64,000 bases of DNA from Hymenobacter sp. YC55. Its GTDB lineage: Bacteria; Bacteroidota; Bacteroidia; Cytophagales; Hymenobacteraceae. This document shows positions 43,497 to 52,247 of this stretch, piece after piece; positions within the stretch are counted from its first letter, which is position 1, and each line of letters begins with the position of its first letter. Both the position numbers and the translations under genes were made by a program. The stretch lies in assembly GCF_029433095.1 (NCBI RefSeq), contig NZ_JARNTX010000001.1, positions 868,001 to 932,000 of the forward strand. The letters are read 5' to 3'. The notes beneath the pieces were generated by a model. That model was given only the letters and a program-made list of their open reading frames with translations. It had not been told where the DNA came from and did no database searches.

Positions 43497-43532
43497 TGTC
43501 CTTTGGTAGGGCCTGTTTGGGAGGGAGTTTCG
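43497..43532 (+). promoter_or_regulatory. Phage promoter-like element 4, portal/lysis operon (TGTCCTTTG-N19-GAGTTTCG)
   Basis: Same 36-bp build; the ATG of the first gene (43540) follows 8 bases after the second box, implying a very short leader. Confidence 0.65.
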
Positions 43533-43539
43533 CAGTGTT

Positions 43540-43902
43540 ATGGCAGGTCAAGAACTCATACCACTCAAGCAGGTGCTAGCAGAAATGCAGGCCGCGAAAG
43601 AGCCGTTTTCACTGCGGTTTGTGAAGCTGAATGAAGGGAAGCAGCAGGGCGGGGAAATCGTGGAGCTGCCTTCCGTGCTGCTCAGCGGCCGGAATCACGT
43701 GGCTGGGAATGACCCGTCGGAGAAAAAGGGGTCGCCGGTGGCCGAGGCGAGTAACCAGCCAGATCAGCCCACGCAGCTCACCCGCGACCCCAACCACTCC
43801 GACAACATGACCCGCAACCTGGTGAGCACGATCAACCACCGCTTCACCAAGGTGCACATCTATCTGATTCTCGGATTTAACGGCAAAAAAGTTCTTATCT
43901 AA
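43540..43902 (+). CDS. Phage protein, 120 aa, unknown
   Basis: First gene of the portal operon. The C-terminal signature TRNLVSTINHRFTKVHIYLILGFNGKKVLI is of a type seen before portal genes in Bacteroidetes phages; the middle is Pro/Asn/Asp-rich. Overlaps the portal start by one base. Role unknown. Confidence 0.6.
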   Translation: MAGQELIPLKQVLAEMQAAKEPFSLRFVKLNEGKQQGGEIVELPSVLLSGRNHVAGNDPSEKKGSPVAEASNQPDQPTQLTRDPNHSDNMTRNLVSTINHRFTKVHIYLILGFNGKKVLI

Positions 43903-45236
43903 TGCTAGATGCTTTTGTAAGTAGTGATCTATCCTTTGGCTATCTGAGTGGAATAGGGGCCGTTGTGCGCACCGGTGCCGGCGCTGGCCAGGAAGCCGGC
44001 ACGGCCTCCACCACGTCGGTAAAAAAAGACCAGGGCGGCAACGCCGAAGTGGCCTTCTGGGGCGACGACAACCTGTTTCCGCAAAACGTGGTGGCCGATG
44101 CCGAGAGCAACACGTCGCTGGCCACCATGCTCAACTGGAAGGCCAAGGCCTGGTACGGCGGGGGCCTGGTGTATGGCACCCTCGACTTCGACGATCAAGG
44201 GGAGGAGGTGTTCAAGCGGGTACGCAACACCGAAATCGATGCTTTCCTGAACCGGACGCTCATCAACCGCTACGCCATGGAAGCGTTGCTGGATGTGTCC
44301 TGGTTTTCTAATGGCTTCCCGGAACTGATCCTCTCGCGCAACCGGGCCAAGATTGTCGGCATTTCCGAACAGGAGTGCTGCGACACGCGCTACGCCAAGG
44401 CCAAAGGCCCGCTGGACTTCAAGCGCAAGGTTTTTATCAATGCCAACTGGGCTAACGGGGGCCGCTGGGACGACGAGTACACCACGACGGTGCCGGTGCT
44501 CGACCCCTATTACGATGCGGTGGAGGCCTTGCGCGAGCGCACCGATGGCTTCAAGTACATCTATCCGATCAGTTTCCCTTCGCCGGATAAGACCGAGTAT
44601 CAGCTGGCGAGCTGGAATTCGGTGCGTCGCTCGGGCTGGCTCGGCATCGGCAAGGCCGTGGTCGAATTCAAAGCCAAGCTGCTAGGGCAAATTCTCTCGA
44701 TTGAATGGCTGATCGAGATCCACCCGGCCTATTGGCAGTGGAAGTACAAAGACTGGGAAGACAAGACCGAGGATGAGCAGCGTCGGCTGATGAAGGTGGA
44801 GCTGAAGAACTTCGGCGAGGTGATGAGCGGCAGTAACGGCGCTGGCAAGGCCCTGATGACCACGATGGTCAAGGATGCCCAGGGCAACGATGTGCCCGCT
44901 TTCAAGGTCACTCCGCTCGACAAGGCCAGCAAGGAAGGCTTCCTCAACGAAGACTCCCAGGAGTCAGCCAGCCACGTGTTCACAGCCGGTGGCGTCGCGC
45001 CCACACTGATGGGCATTCAGCCCGGCAAGAACATGGGAGCCGGTTCCGGGTCTGACGCCCGGGTGGCCTTCAACAATTTTATCAGCACCTCCACTTTCGA
45101 GCAGGACCTGGTACTGGAGCCGCTGCACTTCATCCGCGACTTCAACGGCTGGCCGGCTAACATTCATTTCCGCTTCAAGCAGCCCCTCATCATGACGATG
45201 GACAAGGGCAAACAAGTCCAGCAGCAAACCTCCTGA
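43902..45236 (+). CDS. Portal protein (probable)
   Basis: 444 aa. Motifs in keeping with a portal: NLFPQNVVADAESNTSLATML, a clip-like middle with ISEQECCDTRYAKA, a long helix KYKDWEDKTEDEQRRLM, and the C-terminal FNNFISTSTFEQDLVLEPL and FRFKQPLI typical of Bacteroidetes phage portal-like proteins. It should form the dodecameric ring through which DNA enters. The terminase is in the preceding operon. Confidence 0.7.
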   Translation: MLDAFVSSDLSFGYLSGIGAVVRTGAGAGQEAGTASTTSVKKDQGGNAEVAFWGDDNLFPQNVVADAESNTSLATMLNWKAKAWYGGGLVYGTLDFDDQGEEVFKRVRNTEIDAFLNRTLINRYAMEALLDVSWFSNGFPELILSRNRAKIVGISEQECCDTRYAKAKGPLDFKRKVFINANWANGGRWDDEYTTTVPVLDPYYDAVEALRERTDGFKYIYPISFPSPDKTEYQLASWNSVRRSGWLGIGKAVVEFKAKLLGQILSIEWLIEIHPAYWQWKYKDWEDKTEDEQRRLMKVELKNFGEVMSGSNGAGKALMTTMVKDAQGNDVPAFKVTPLDKASKEGFLNEDSQESASHVFTAGGVAPTLMGIQPGKNMGAGSGSDARVAFNNFISTSTFEQDLVLEPLHFIRDFNGWPANIHFRFKQPLIMTMDKGKQVQQQTS

Positions 45237-45238
45237 CC

Positions 45239-45421
45239 ATGGCCCAAGTCCAGCACCCCAACACGATGAAAGTCCTGCTAGAGCAGGCGCGTGAACTCAA
45301 CCGGCAAATCTGCGCTTTGCCGGCCAAGCACCCCAGGCAAACACTTCTGGAGCAGGAGTACTCCGCCATCCAGGCCCAAATCCGAACCCTCCGCTCTTTC
45401 ATCAACCAGACATGGCTCTAA
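45239..45421 (+). CDS. Small coiled-coil protein, 60 aa
   Basis: Starts 2 bp after the portal stop and overlaps the next start by 10 bp. Regular heptad-like helix (MKVLLEQARELNRQICAL, LLEQEYSAIQAQIRTLRSFI). Too short to identify; fits a small assembly or chaperone factor. Confidence 0.5.
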   Translation: MAQVQHPNTMKVLLEQARELNRQICALPAKHPRQTLLEQEYSAIQAQIRTLRSFINQTWL

Positions 45422-46422
45422 TTACCTATATCGACCAATTCTTAGGCCACGTCACGCTCAACAGCAGCTCGGACGAGGACACCTACAAGGCCTTGCTGCC
45501 GGACCTGCTGCTGATGGAGGATGAGCACATCCGTCCGCTGCTCGGTGATGAGTTCTACGAGGAGTTTCACGAGTTGGCCCAGATACCCGCTGCCCTCGAC
45601 GACGATCAGAACCGGCTGCTGCAGCTGCTCCAGTCGGCCCTGGCCAACCTGACCATGGTGAGCTACCTCGATATCGCGCAAGTGCACATATCGGGTGCCG
45701 GCGTGCAGATCGTCAGCGACCAAAACCAGAAGACGGCCTTCCAATGGCAGATCGACGATCTGAAGCGCAACTTCAGCCGCAAGGGTTACAATGGCCTGGA
45801 GAAAGCCCTGGCTTTCCTCGACAGCCACGATACCCACTTCACGGCCTGGGCCACGTCGCCGGCCGCTCGTAAGTACCACGAGCTGTTCATCTCGTCCGCC
45901 ACGCAGTTTTCGCAGTACTACAACATCAACAACGCCCGCCTCACGTACCTGGCGCTGGCTTCGTTGGTGCAGAAAACCGAAGCGTTTGCCCTGGAACCCG
46001 CTCTGGGTTCCGACTTCTTCGACGAGCTGAAAGAGCAGCTGGCCACCGAGTCGCTCACGCCAGAAAACAAAGCCCTAGTCGAGAAGTACCTGCGGCCGGC
46101 CCTGGCGCATCTGACCATGGCTCAGGCCATCGGCGAGCTGGGCTTCAGCTTGTCGGGCAATTCGCTGGAGCTAAACGTGTACCGGCCTGACAACTCCAAC
46201 GCCAAGGAATCCGACCCAGGTCTGCAGAAGCTGCTCGACATGAAGGGCGAGCAGGCCTTGGAGGACGGGGAGCGGTTCCTGCGTCGTATGCGCAAGCACC
46301 TCAACGAAACGGCCTCCGCTACGCGCTACGCCACTTATTTCAGCTCTTCGGCTTATGAGTTGCCGGCCGGGCCGGAACTCTTCTCCACCGCTTCTTCCGA
46401 GCCGATCTTCGGCGCCCTCTGA
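45412..46422 (+). CDS. Head-tail adaptor-type protein, 336 aa (DUF6712-like)
   Basis: Helical protein in two similar halves: ALANLTMVSYLDIAQVHISGAGV in the first and ALAHLTMAQAIGELGFSLSGNSL in the second, an internal duplication. This is how I remember the DUF6712 family of Bacteroidetes phages. Position after the portal suggests a connector (adaptor) role. Overlaps the next gene by one base. Confidence 0.6.
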   Translation: MALITYIDQFLGHVTLNSSSDEDTYKALLPDLLLMEDEHIRPLLGDEFYEEFHELAQIPAALDDDQNRLLQLLQSALANLTMVSYLDIAQVHISGAGVQIVSDQNQKTAFQWQIDDLKRNFSRKGYNGLEKALAFLDSHDTHFTAWATSPAARKYHELFISSATQFSQYYNINNARLTYLALASLVQKTEAFALEPALGSDFFDELKEQLATESLTPENKALVEKYLRPALAHLTMAQAIGELGFSLSGNSLELNVYRPDNSNAKESDPGLQKLLDMKGEQALEDGERFLRRMRKHLNETASATRYATYFSSSAYELPAGPELFSTASSEPIFGAL

Positions 46423-46721
46423 TGGATTTAGCCCTCAAGATTATCGGCACCTTCTTCGCCGTGCTCGGTACCACCGCGGCCATTTACAACCTGCTCACGG
46501 CCCGCAGCAATGTTAAGGATGCGGCCCGCAATGCCAAGCTCGATGCCACCCACGAACTGGCGAAGCGCACAGAGCAGGAGGTGGCACACCTCAAGCAGCG
46601 CATGGATGATTGTGATGCCCGCACTGAAAAGCGGCTCGATCAGATCGGCTCTGACGTGGCCTCCATGAAGAAAATGTTTACGGATTTTATCATCGACAAC
46701 CTGCGCCAGGCGCGAAACTAG
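46422..46721 (+). CDS. Membrane/coiled-coil protein of the lysis region, 99 aa
   Basis: N-terminal membrane helix (LALKIIGTFFAVLGTTAAIYNLL) followed by a coiled coil (ELAKRTEQEVAHLKQRMDD). Similar in build to the phage-remnant protein at 16589. Could be a holin or spanin partner. Overlaps the adaptor stop by one base. Confidence 0.55.
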   Translation: MDLALKIIGTFFAVLGTTAAIYNLLTARSNVKDAARNAKLDATHELAKRTEQEVAHLKQRMDDCDARTEKRLDQIGSDVASMKKMFTDFIIDNLRQARN

Positions 46722-46725
46722 CTTT

Positions 46726-47241
46726 ATGGATCCTCGCTTACCCACTACCGACAAGCCGCACTATTTGCGCTTTGCTTTTATCTCGCTGGTGCTGGCCAGC
46801 TTTATTTTGATCGGGTTGCCCTACGTGCTGCATCTGTTTGATGCCGGTGCCGGTGGCTTCACTGCGGATCAGTTCAACACCTTGGCGTTGGCGGCTATGC
46901 TGGTTCTGGCGGCCGTGCACGTGGGCTTCTTCGTGTTTCGCCGGCTGTTTCCCCGCTTCTACGACTACCTGCGCGAATGCCTGGAAGGGGAGGGAAAGCT
47001 GTTCGAAAACCTCACCGATCAACTCTGGCAGCCCCTAATCAAAGCAGACTATCTCGGCCCTAACCGGCTGGCTCAACTCACTGAGCGCCGCAAGGTGGCG
47101 CAATTCCAATTCCTTATCCGATGCGTGCGATTATCCTTCTGCTTGCTTGTCTTAGCTTATTTATTGCACCTGGCCACGCATATGCTGACCGTGGCCATGA
47201 CCGTGCTGCCGACAGCCTCCGCGCCCGCGTCGTTGCTGTAG
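46726..47241 (+). CDS. Holin-like membrane protein, 171 aa
   Basis: Three hydrophobic segments: FAFISLVLASFILIGLPYVL, FNTLALAAMLVLAAVHVGFFVF and FCLLVLAYLLHLATHMLTVAM. Directly before and overlapping the endolysin gene by 121 bp, the normal place for a holin. No holin family was recognised by sequence. Confidence 0.55.
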   Translation: MDPRLPTTDKPHYLRFAFISLVLASFILIGLPYVLHLFDAGAGGFTADQFNTLALAAMLVLAAVHVGFFVFRRLFPRFYDYLRECLEGEGKLFENLTDQLWQPLIKADYLGPNRLAQLTERRKVAQFQFLIRCVRLSFCLLVLAYLLHLATHMLTVAMTVLPTASAPASLL

Positions 47242-47681
47242 CCGTCTCGCAGCTGGGCGTGCGCGAAGTCGGCAACAATGCCGGCCCGCAGGTCGAGAAG
47301 TATCAGCGGTTTGGCGGAGGCCGCAAAGGTGATGCCTGGTGCTCGTGGTTCGTGACTTGGTGCGTGCGCTCAGCCGGTGTGCTGACGGCCAAGTTCGGTG
47401 CTGCCCGCTCCTGGTTTGATAAGCGCCACGTCATCTGGCAGCAAAGCCGGGGCACTACACCCCGGCCCGGCGACTTGGTCGGCTACCAGTGGGGCGGCTC
47501 CCACATCAATCACGTGGGCATCATCGAGCGCTGGGGCACCGGCGCGACATGCCTCACCATCGAGGGCAATACGGGCGGGGGCCGGGCGCTGCTCCGGGAA
47601 GGCCAGGGCGTGTTCCGCAACTGGCGTGATAAGCGGCAAGTCAGAGCCGTGGCAGATGTTATCTCTAATCCTAAATATTGA
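47121..47681 (+). CDS. Endolysin with CHAP-type amidase/peptidase domain and signal peptide
   Basis: 186 aa. An N-terminal signal or release sequence (MRAIILLLACLSLFIAPGHAYA) is followed by a CHAP domain: nucleophile Cys in GDAWCSWFVTWC, catalytic His in SHINHVGIIE, and the EGNTGGG loop. It cuts the peptide bridges of peptidoglycan at lysis. The signal peptide means it can reach the periplasm without a large holin pore. The start codon lies inside the holin-like gene in another frame. Confidence 0.85.
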   Translation: MRAIILLLACLSLFIAPGHAYADRGHDRAADSLRARVVAVAVSQLGVREVGNNAGPQVEKYQRFGGGRKGDAWCSWFVTWCVRSAGVLTAKFGAARSWFDKRHVIWQQSRGTTPRPGDLVGYQWGGSHINHVGIIERWGTGATCLTIEGNTGGGRALLREGQGVFRNWRDKRQVRAVADVISNPKY

Positions 47682-47686
47682 GTTCT

Positions 47687-48337
47687 ATGTACGCTAGAAT
47701 GCAGGAGGCCGCATTTGCCTGCCTCAGAAACCGTTTCTATTGGGTTATACTTATAGCCACTTGGTCTATACTCTTCAGCAGCTGCACTAGGCCGCTCATC
47801 TTTGCTTCACCAGAGCCTGAGCCACCTATTCCACCCGTCGCGGTAAAGCTGGATTCCTTTGGCCAGCTTAGTGCCGGCAAGGTGAAGTTCAATGGCCCGG
47901 TGACCATCCAGCACGGTACTGGCCACGTGGCCACCACCACGAAAACCGACAACACTGGCCGGGCTGCCGAGACCGGCGCCAACGGTGGCCACTCCGAAGC
48001 CAGCACGAAAAACACCACGGCTGCTTGGTTGGTCGGGGTGCTGGTCGTTGGGGCTGCGATAGCGGGCTGGGTGCTCAAAAGCCGGATGGCCATGGTTCTG
48101 CTGCTGCTCATGGCGCTGGCCTCACAGGCCTCGGCTGCCGATGGCCCGCTCAAGCCGCAGACTGCCCAGGCTGATGAGCCAAAGCCGAGGCGATACAGCT
48201 ACAAGGAATCACGTCGCACTCAGCGCCGCTATAACCGTATCGTGCGCTATTATCGGCGTATCAACCGCCAGGACCTTCGGGATTTGCAGCAAGACCGGAA
48301 ACTCCAGGCCAAGCGCCTAAAGCGTGACCATCCGTAA
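47687..48337 (+). CDS. Membrane protein of the lysis cassette, 216 aa
   Basis: From ATG 47687. An N-terminal hydrophobic segment ends in SSC (FYWVILIATWSILFSSC, lipobox-like), then a Pro-rich/beta part, a second helix (TAAWLVGVLVVGAAIAGWVL), and a third signal-like segment (MAMVLLLLMALASQASAADG) followed by a very basic Arg/Tyr-rich tail. The third segment looks like a separate signal peptide, so an internal start near 48087 may give a second small product, as in Rz/Rz1-type spanin pairs. Function inferred only from place. Confidence 0.5.
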   Translation: MYARMQEAAFACLRNRFYWVILIATWSILFSSCTRPLIFASPEPEPPIPPVAVKLDSFGQLSAGKVKFNGPVTIQHGTGHVATTTKTDNTGRAAETGANGGHSEASTKNTTAAWLVGVLVVGAAIAGWVLKSRMAMVLLLLMALASQASAADGPLKPQTAQADEPKPRRYSYKESRRTQRRYNRIVRYYRRINRQDLRDLQQDRKLQAKRLKRDHP

Positions 48338-48360
48338 ACAGCGCATTATTAAAAGCAAAA

Positions 48361-48390
48361 AGCCCCGGTCTATAAAGGCCGGGGCTTTTT
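48361..48390 (+). terminator. Terminator of the portal/lysis operon
   Basis: AGCCCCGG / CCGGGGCT stem followed by five Ts. Confidence 0.85.
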
Positions 48391-48469
48391 GTTGCTTCGA
48401 AACAAACTGCTAGAACAAACCTGTACAGCCGGTTCACCTCAAGGGATCAAGGTTTATACAAATATACTA

Positions 48470-48483
48470 GGTGGTATACCACC
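48470..48483. promoter_or_regulatory. Perfect 14-bp palindrome before the tail-operon promoter
   Basis: GGTGGTATACCACC, 28 bp upstream of the TGTCC box at 48511. Possible operator or activator site. Confidence 0.4.
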
Positions 48484-48510
48484 CCATTCCGTACTGAAAG
48501 GGCTTTTTTA

Positions 48511-48546
48511 TGTCCTTTGCTAGCGGCAATTGCCAAGGGAATTTCG
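48511..48546 (+). promoter_or_regulatory. Phage promoter-like element 5, tail operon (TGTCCTTTG-N19-GAATTTCG)
   Basis: Closest relative of element 3 at 40193. Located 25 bp before the first tail-operon start. Confidence 0.7.
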
Positions 48547-48570
48547 GGCTGTACTCACTAAAACAGCCCC

Positions 48571-48945
48571 ATGAACGCCGTTAACGCCTCCGTTTTTCCT
48601 AGCCGCCAAAAAACCATGCTGTGCGTGGCCACCGATGATAAATTTCAAGGTGCCCACAATTACTATCTGATGCCTATGATAGGTTTTCAGGATGGTGCCG
48701 TCTATGGTGGCAACTTGGTTTCCATCCCATTTGTGAAGCGCAATGAGGATGGCACTTGGCAGCCTGGCGTTCAGACCGAGCAGCTACTGCACATTCTCAA
48801 AGACCGGCACGAAAAACTGAACGCCGTTTATCCGTCGGATGACCACGCCCAATTCATTGCCGGCATTGATCTGGCCTTAGAGGCACTGGAGAAGCGGGTT
48901 CGTGAGCGGACTCAGCGGGGTGTAATGGGCGAGCTCAAGAAGTAA
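48571..48945 (+). CDS. Tail-operon protein, 124 aa, unknown
   Basis: Begins the tail operon. N-terminal beta part and a C-terminal helix (AGIDLALEALEKRVRERTQR). The position before the 273-aa gene and the tape-measure operon fits a tail assembly protein or chaperone. Not recognised. Confidence 0.55.
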   Translation: MNAVNASVFPSRQKTMLCVATDDKFQGAHNYYLMPMIGFQDGAVYGGNLVSIPFVKRNEDGTWQPGVQTEQLLHILKDRHEKLNAVYPSDDHAQFIAGIDLALEALEKRVRERTQRGVMGELKK

Positions 48946-48949
48946 CTCG

Positions 48950-49771
48950 ATGAAAAAGATCGAGGTGGTGATTGACGGCCGCGAGCGCCTGGTGGCACAA
49001 TCCTGGAACGACTTGACAGAGGCGCAATTACTGCGTGTGTGCTTAGTGCATGGCACGCCCTACGATTCGCCTGGGCCGTTGTACCAGGCCTTGCTGCAGG
49101 CAGTGTTTCAGGTGCCCCTGCGCACCATCCGCCAACTCAATATTGTGCAGCTGGTAGAGCTAAAGCCGTTGGTTCGATTCCTAAAGGAGCCCAGCGAATG
49201 CGCTCCGCTTACCAAGCAACTGCTGCCCAGCCTACCTAAAATCAGTTGGCGGCAGTTGCTCAGCCCCAAGTTGTACGGCCCGCGTGAGTCGTTTCTGAAC
49301 CTCACCTTCACCGAGTTCATCTACGCCGATACCTACTTTCTGCGCTACCTGCAGACCAATGAGGAGGTATGGCTGCAGCGCCTGGTGGCCGTGCTCTACC
49401 GGCCGCAGCGAGCGGATTACGATCCGGCCGCGGTCACTTATGGCGGCGACCGGCGCGAAGATTTCAACGAGCATCTAGTGGAGGGGCGCGTGCGCCACGT
49501 GGCCCGCGTGCCCCATCACCTTCAGTATGCCGTGCTGCTCTGGTACCGGGGTTGCCGGCGTGAGCTGGAGCGGCGCTACGTGCGGGTGTTCAGCAGCGAC
49601 AATCAGCAGAAGGCCAGCCAGAGCGGCTGGCAGCAAGTGCTCTTCTCGCTAGCCGACGGCGTGCACCGCGTCGACGTGACGTCGCGGCAGCTGCTGCACA
49701 ACGTGATGCGCGAAATGCAGCGCGTGCTCGACAACTACGACCGGGCCAAAGAAGCCCAGCAACCCCAGTAA
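48950..49771 (+). CDS. Tail assembly-type protein, 273 aa
   Basis: Helical, Arg-rich. Contains LNLTFTEFIYADTYFLRYLQ and LQRLVAVLYRPQRADYD, motifs that recur in Bacteroidetes phage proteins upstream of the tape measure. May act like a tail chaperone or tail completion factor. Only 2 bp separate it from the next gene. Confidence 0.55.
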   Translation: MKKIEVVIDGRERLVAQSWNDLTEAQLLRVCLVHGTPYDSPGPLYQALLQAVFQVPLRTIRQLNIVQLVELKPLVRFLKEPSECAPLTKQLLPSLPKISWRQLLSPKLYGPRESFLNLTFTEFIYADTYFLRYLQTNEEVWLQRLVAVLYRPQRADYDPAAVTYGGDRREDFNEHLVEGRVRHVARVPHHLQYAVLLWYRGCRRELERRYVRVFSSDNQQKASQSGWQQVLFSLADGVHRVDVTSRQLLHNVMREMQRVLDNYDRAKEAQQPQ

Positions 49772-49773
49772 CC

Positions 49774-50313
49774 ATGTTCGCTAACCTCGCCTACACCGCC
49801 TTACTCAAGGAAGCGGCCACCCGTCACAAGGAAATCAAGCATTCCGATAAGGAGTGCCACTTCGTGAAGCTCGTGCTCTCGGCGGACCCCGTGCAGAAGG
49901 CCACCTACTGGACGTCATTTTTCTCGGCACTCAAAACCAAGCTCAAGCCCGGCATTACCCTGGTGGCCATCAGCTACGAGGCCGACTACGAGGATACTGG
50001 CGACGATAAGACGCTGACCCACCGGCACGGCTCCTTTATCATTCTCGAGAAGGTGAAGGCCGGTGATGATGAGCACCGCGACGAGGTGCTGGAGCGCACC
50101 GAGCGCATTGCCCATGAAGTGATGGGCTTCGTGCTGCTGGCCTTCCGCAGTCCCGAGGCCCGGCGCCAGGGCCGCTTCATCAACCGCTCCGACATGGCGC
50201 TCGATGCCATCGGTCCGGTGGCCGACAACCATTACGGCAACCAGTTCGCCTTCAAGTTCACCCAGCCCGCTACCAAGGCGCTGGCTTTTAACGCGGACGC
50301 CTTTACCAGCTAG
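49774..50313 (+). CDS. Tail-operon protein, 179 aa, unknown
   Basis: Mixed fold: helical N-terminus, central beta/charged portion (YEADYEDTGDDKTLTHRHGS), and FINRSDMALDAIGPVADNHYG near the C-terminus. This kind of gene is common in tail operons of Bacteroidetes phages; role not known. Confidence 0.55.
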   Translation: MFANLAYTALLKEAATRHKEIKHSDKECHFVKLVLSADPVQKATYWTSFFSALKTKLKPGITLVAISYEADYEDTGDDKTLTHRHGSFIILEKVKAGDDEHRDEVLERTERIAHEVMGFVLLAFRSPEARRQGRFINRSDMALDAIGPVADNHYGNQFAFKFTQPATKALAFNADAFTS

Positions 50314-50316
50314 CTT

Positions 50317-52236
50317 ATGCTCTATACCCTTCGAATTGTCTGGCAGTACGACCATACCAACCAGACCCCGGACGTTCCCCAGGCCGATGAGGACATTTAC
50401 TATGGCCAGCGCTGGTCGTTTGACTCGAACACACGCACCATTGTGTTTGCCGACCATACCACGGACGGCAGCCTGTACGCCGGTGTGCAAGTCGCTTTCG
50501 GCGGTGTACCGCCCACCAACTACCAGCGGCCCGGCACCGAGGAATTCTACTGGTATGTTGATGGTGCCGACCGCTACGGCTACTACAACAACGAAACCAG
50601 TGACGTGGTGGCCGTTACGGTCGTTAAAACGACGCTGACTGCTACCTACACGAGTGCAGGCTTTAACTGTTTTGGCACGCGCAACGTGATGCTGACCGTC
50701 ACGCCTGCTGGCATGGCCGGGCCGTTCACTTATCGCTGGAGTGATGGCGTCACCACCAAGGACCGTATGGGCCTGGGCGCGGCGTCTTACTCGCTGCTAA
50801 TAACAGATACGCCCAGCGGCGCTCAGCGTACGCTCGATATCACGGTCGAGCAGAACGACCAGATTATCCTGGAGATAATCAAAACCGGTTCCGGGCTCAC
50901 GGTCGTAGCCAGTGGCGGCACGCCCGGCTATACCTACCGCTGGGATGATGGCGCCACCACGGCCAGCCGTACGGGCCTCGATCCGGCAACCTACCGGTGC
51001 GTGGTGCGCGACAGCCGGGGCTGCACAGCTTCTATTTCTGGCACCATCGGCGCTAACCGGTTCTACTTCTCGCACGATCCGATTGTGCTCGCGCTCGATG
51101 CCGGCCAGGACTACCGCAACAACCCGACCACCAAGCCGAATTTGAGCTTCGTGTGCGAAGTGTTTGTTGAGCGCACCTACCTCAGCGGTGTATTCGAGCT
51201 GGCTGGCCAGGCTGAAGAGCAGCCTGCCGACCGTGACGGCCGCACCGTATTTGAGGTGCAGGAGCTGCTGGAGCCCTATGTAAGCCCGCAGCTGCCGACC
51301 CTGGACCCACGCTACCGCACCGATGTGGTGCGCAGTGGCGACAACTTCAAGCGCTTCTATCTGCGCTACCAGGAGCGCGTCGCGGGCGTCCTGGTGGGGA
51401 CGCTCACCACCGAGCTGAGCTACGTGGTCTACGGCGGGCTCAGCTTCGAGGAAGCGGCCAGGGGTACCTGGTTTGATGGCTGGTTTTTCAATCGTCGCCC
51501 CTTTCTGACCTGGGAGCCGGTTCGCAAAAAAGTGCAGCGTGCCCAGCCGGAGTACCTATCCTATTTGGTACCCACGGATGCCATCACCAGTGTAAACCGC
51601 CGGGTGCGGGTCTACCTCAGTGACGGCTCGGTTTCGACGTTTCAAAACAGTGGCTATGGTCCTGCCAAGGCCAATGAGGTGTACCTGATTCCCGTAGGAT
51701 TCACGGATTTGCGGCTTAGTCGCTACGAAACCGGTGCCCGGCGCGTGCAGCGTTGGGACGTGGCCGTGACCGATCAAAATGGAACGGAGGTGAGCGAGGT
51801 GCGCACTTACGTCCTGGATACCCGGTACCGGGCCACGACCCGCTATTTTATTTATGTCAATAGCCTGGGCGGCTTCAACACCGTGTCGGCCCATGGGCGG
51901 GCGGAGCTGCAGCTGGCCAGCAAAACGACCAGCTCGCCCTTGCCGCGCGTCGCCGGCTACGATGCCGTACGCGGCGACGTGGAAGTGGACCGCAGAACGG
52001 GCCTGCCGACGCTTAAAGTTTATACCGGTGCCCGCTCCGCTGAGCAGACGCTGGCCGATACCGACTTCCTGCTTTCTCCTCGGGTGCTGCTCTACGACTC
52101 GGACCGCTTCCGGGCGGGCACGGTGAAGGACCGCACCGCGACGGTGTTCGACGAGGACGCCACCCGGCGCGTGCTCCAGTTCGACTTCGAGATGCCCCGC
52201 GAGCGGCACTATACGCCCCGGCTCCTCAACTCCTAA
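50317..52236 (+). CDS. Tail protein with two SprB-like repeats, 639 aa
   Basis: The N-terminal 120 residues are a beta domain with many Asp/Tyr. About residues 127-165 and 193-243 hold two repeats of the SprB/PKD-like type (GPFTYRWSDG..; GGTPGYTYRWDDG..YRCVVRDSRGCTASI). The rest (about 250-639) is a large beta-rich tail part (VFEVQELLEPYVSPQLPTLD). SprB repeats are otherwise known from gliding-surface adhesins of this phylum, so here they may bind or copy host surface material. Probably a tail-tip protein. Located before the 493-aa gene and the tape measure. Confidence 0.65.
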   Translation: MLYTLRIVWQYDHTNQTPDVPQADEDIYYGQRWSFDSNTRTIVFADHTTDGSLYAGVQVAFGGVPPTNYQRPGTEEFYWYVDGADRYGYYNNETSDVVAVTVVKTTLTATYTSAGFNCFGTRNVMLTVTPAGMAGPFTYRWSDGVTTKDRMGLGAASYSLLITDTPSGAQRTLDITVEQNDQIILEIIKTGSGLTVVASGGTPGYTYRWDDGATTASRTGLDPATYRCVVRDSRGCTASISGTIGANRFYFSHDPIVLALDAGQDYRNNPTTKPNLSFVCEVFVERTYLSGVFELAGQAEEQPADRDGRTVFEVQELLEPYVSPQLPTLDPRYRTDVVRSGDNFKRFYLRYQERVAGVLVGTLTTELSYVVYGGLSFEEAARGTWFDGWFFNRRPFLTWEPVRKKVQRAQPEYLSYLVPTDAITSVNRRVRVYLSDGSVSTFQNSGYGPAKANEVYLIPVGFTDLRLSRYETGARRVQRWDVAVTDQNGTEVSEVRTYVLDTRYRATTRYFIYVNSLGGFNTVSAHGRAELQLASKTTSSPLPRVAGYDAVRGDVEVDRRTGLPTLKVYTGARSAEQTLADTDFLLSPRVLLYDSDRFRAGTVKDRTATVFDEDATRRVLQFDFEMPRERHYTPRLLNS

Positions 52237-52247
52237 CCCCATACGTT

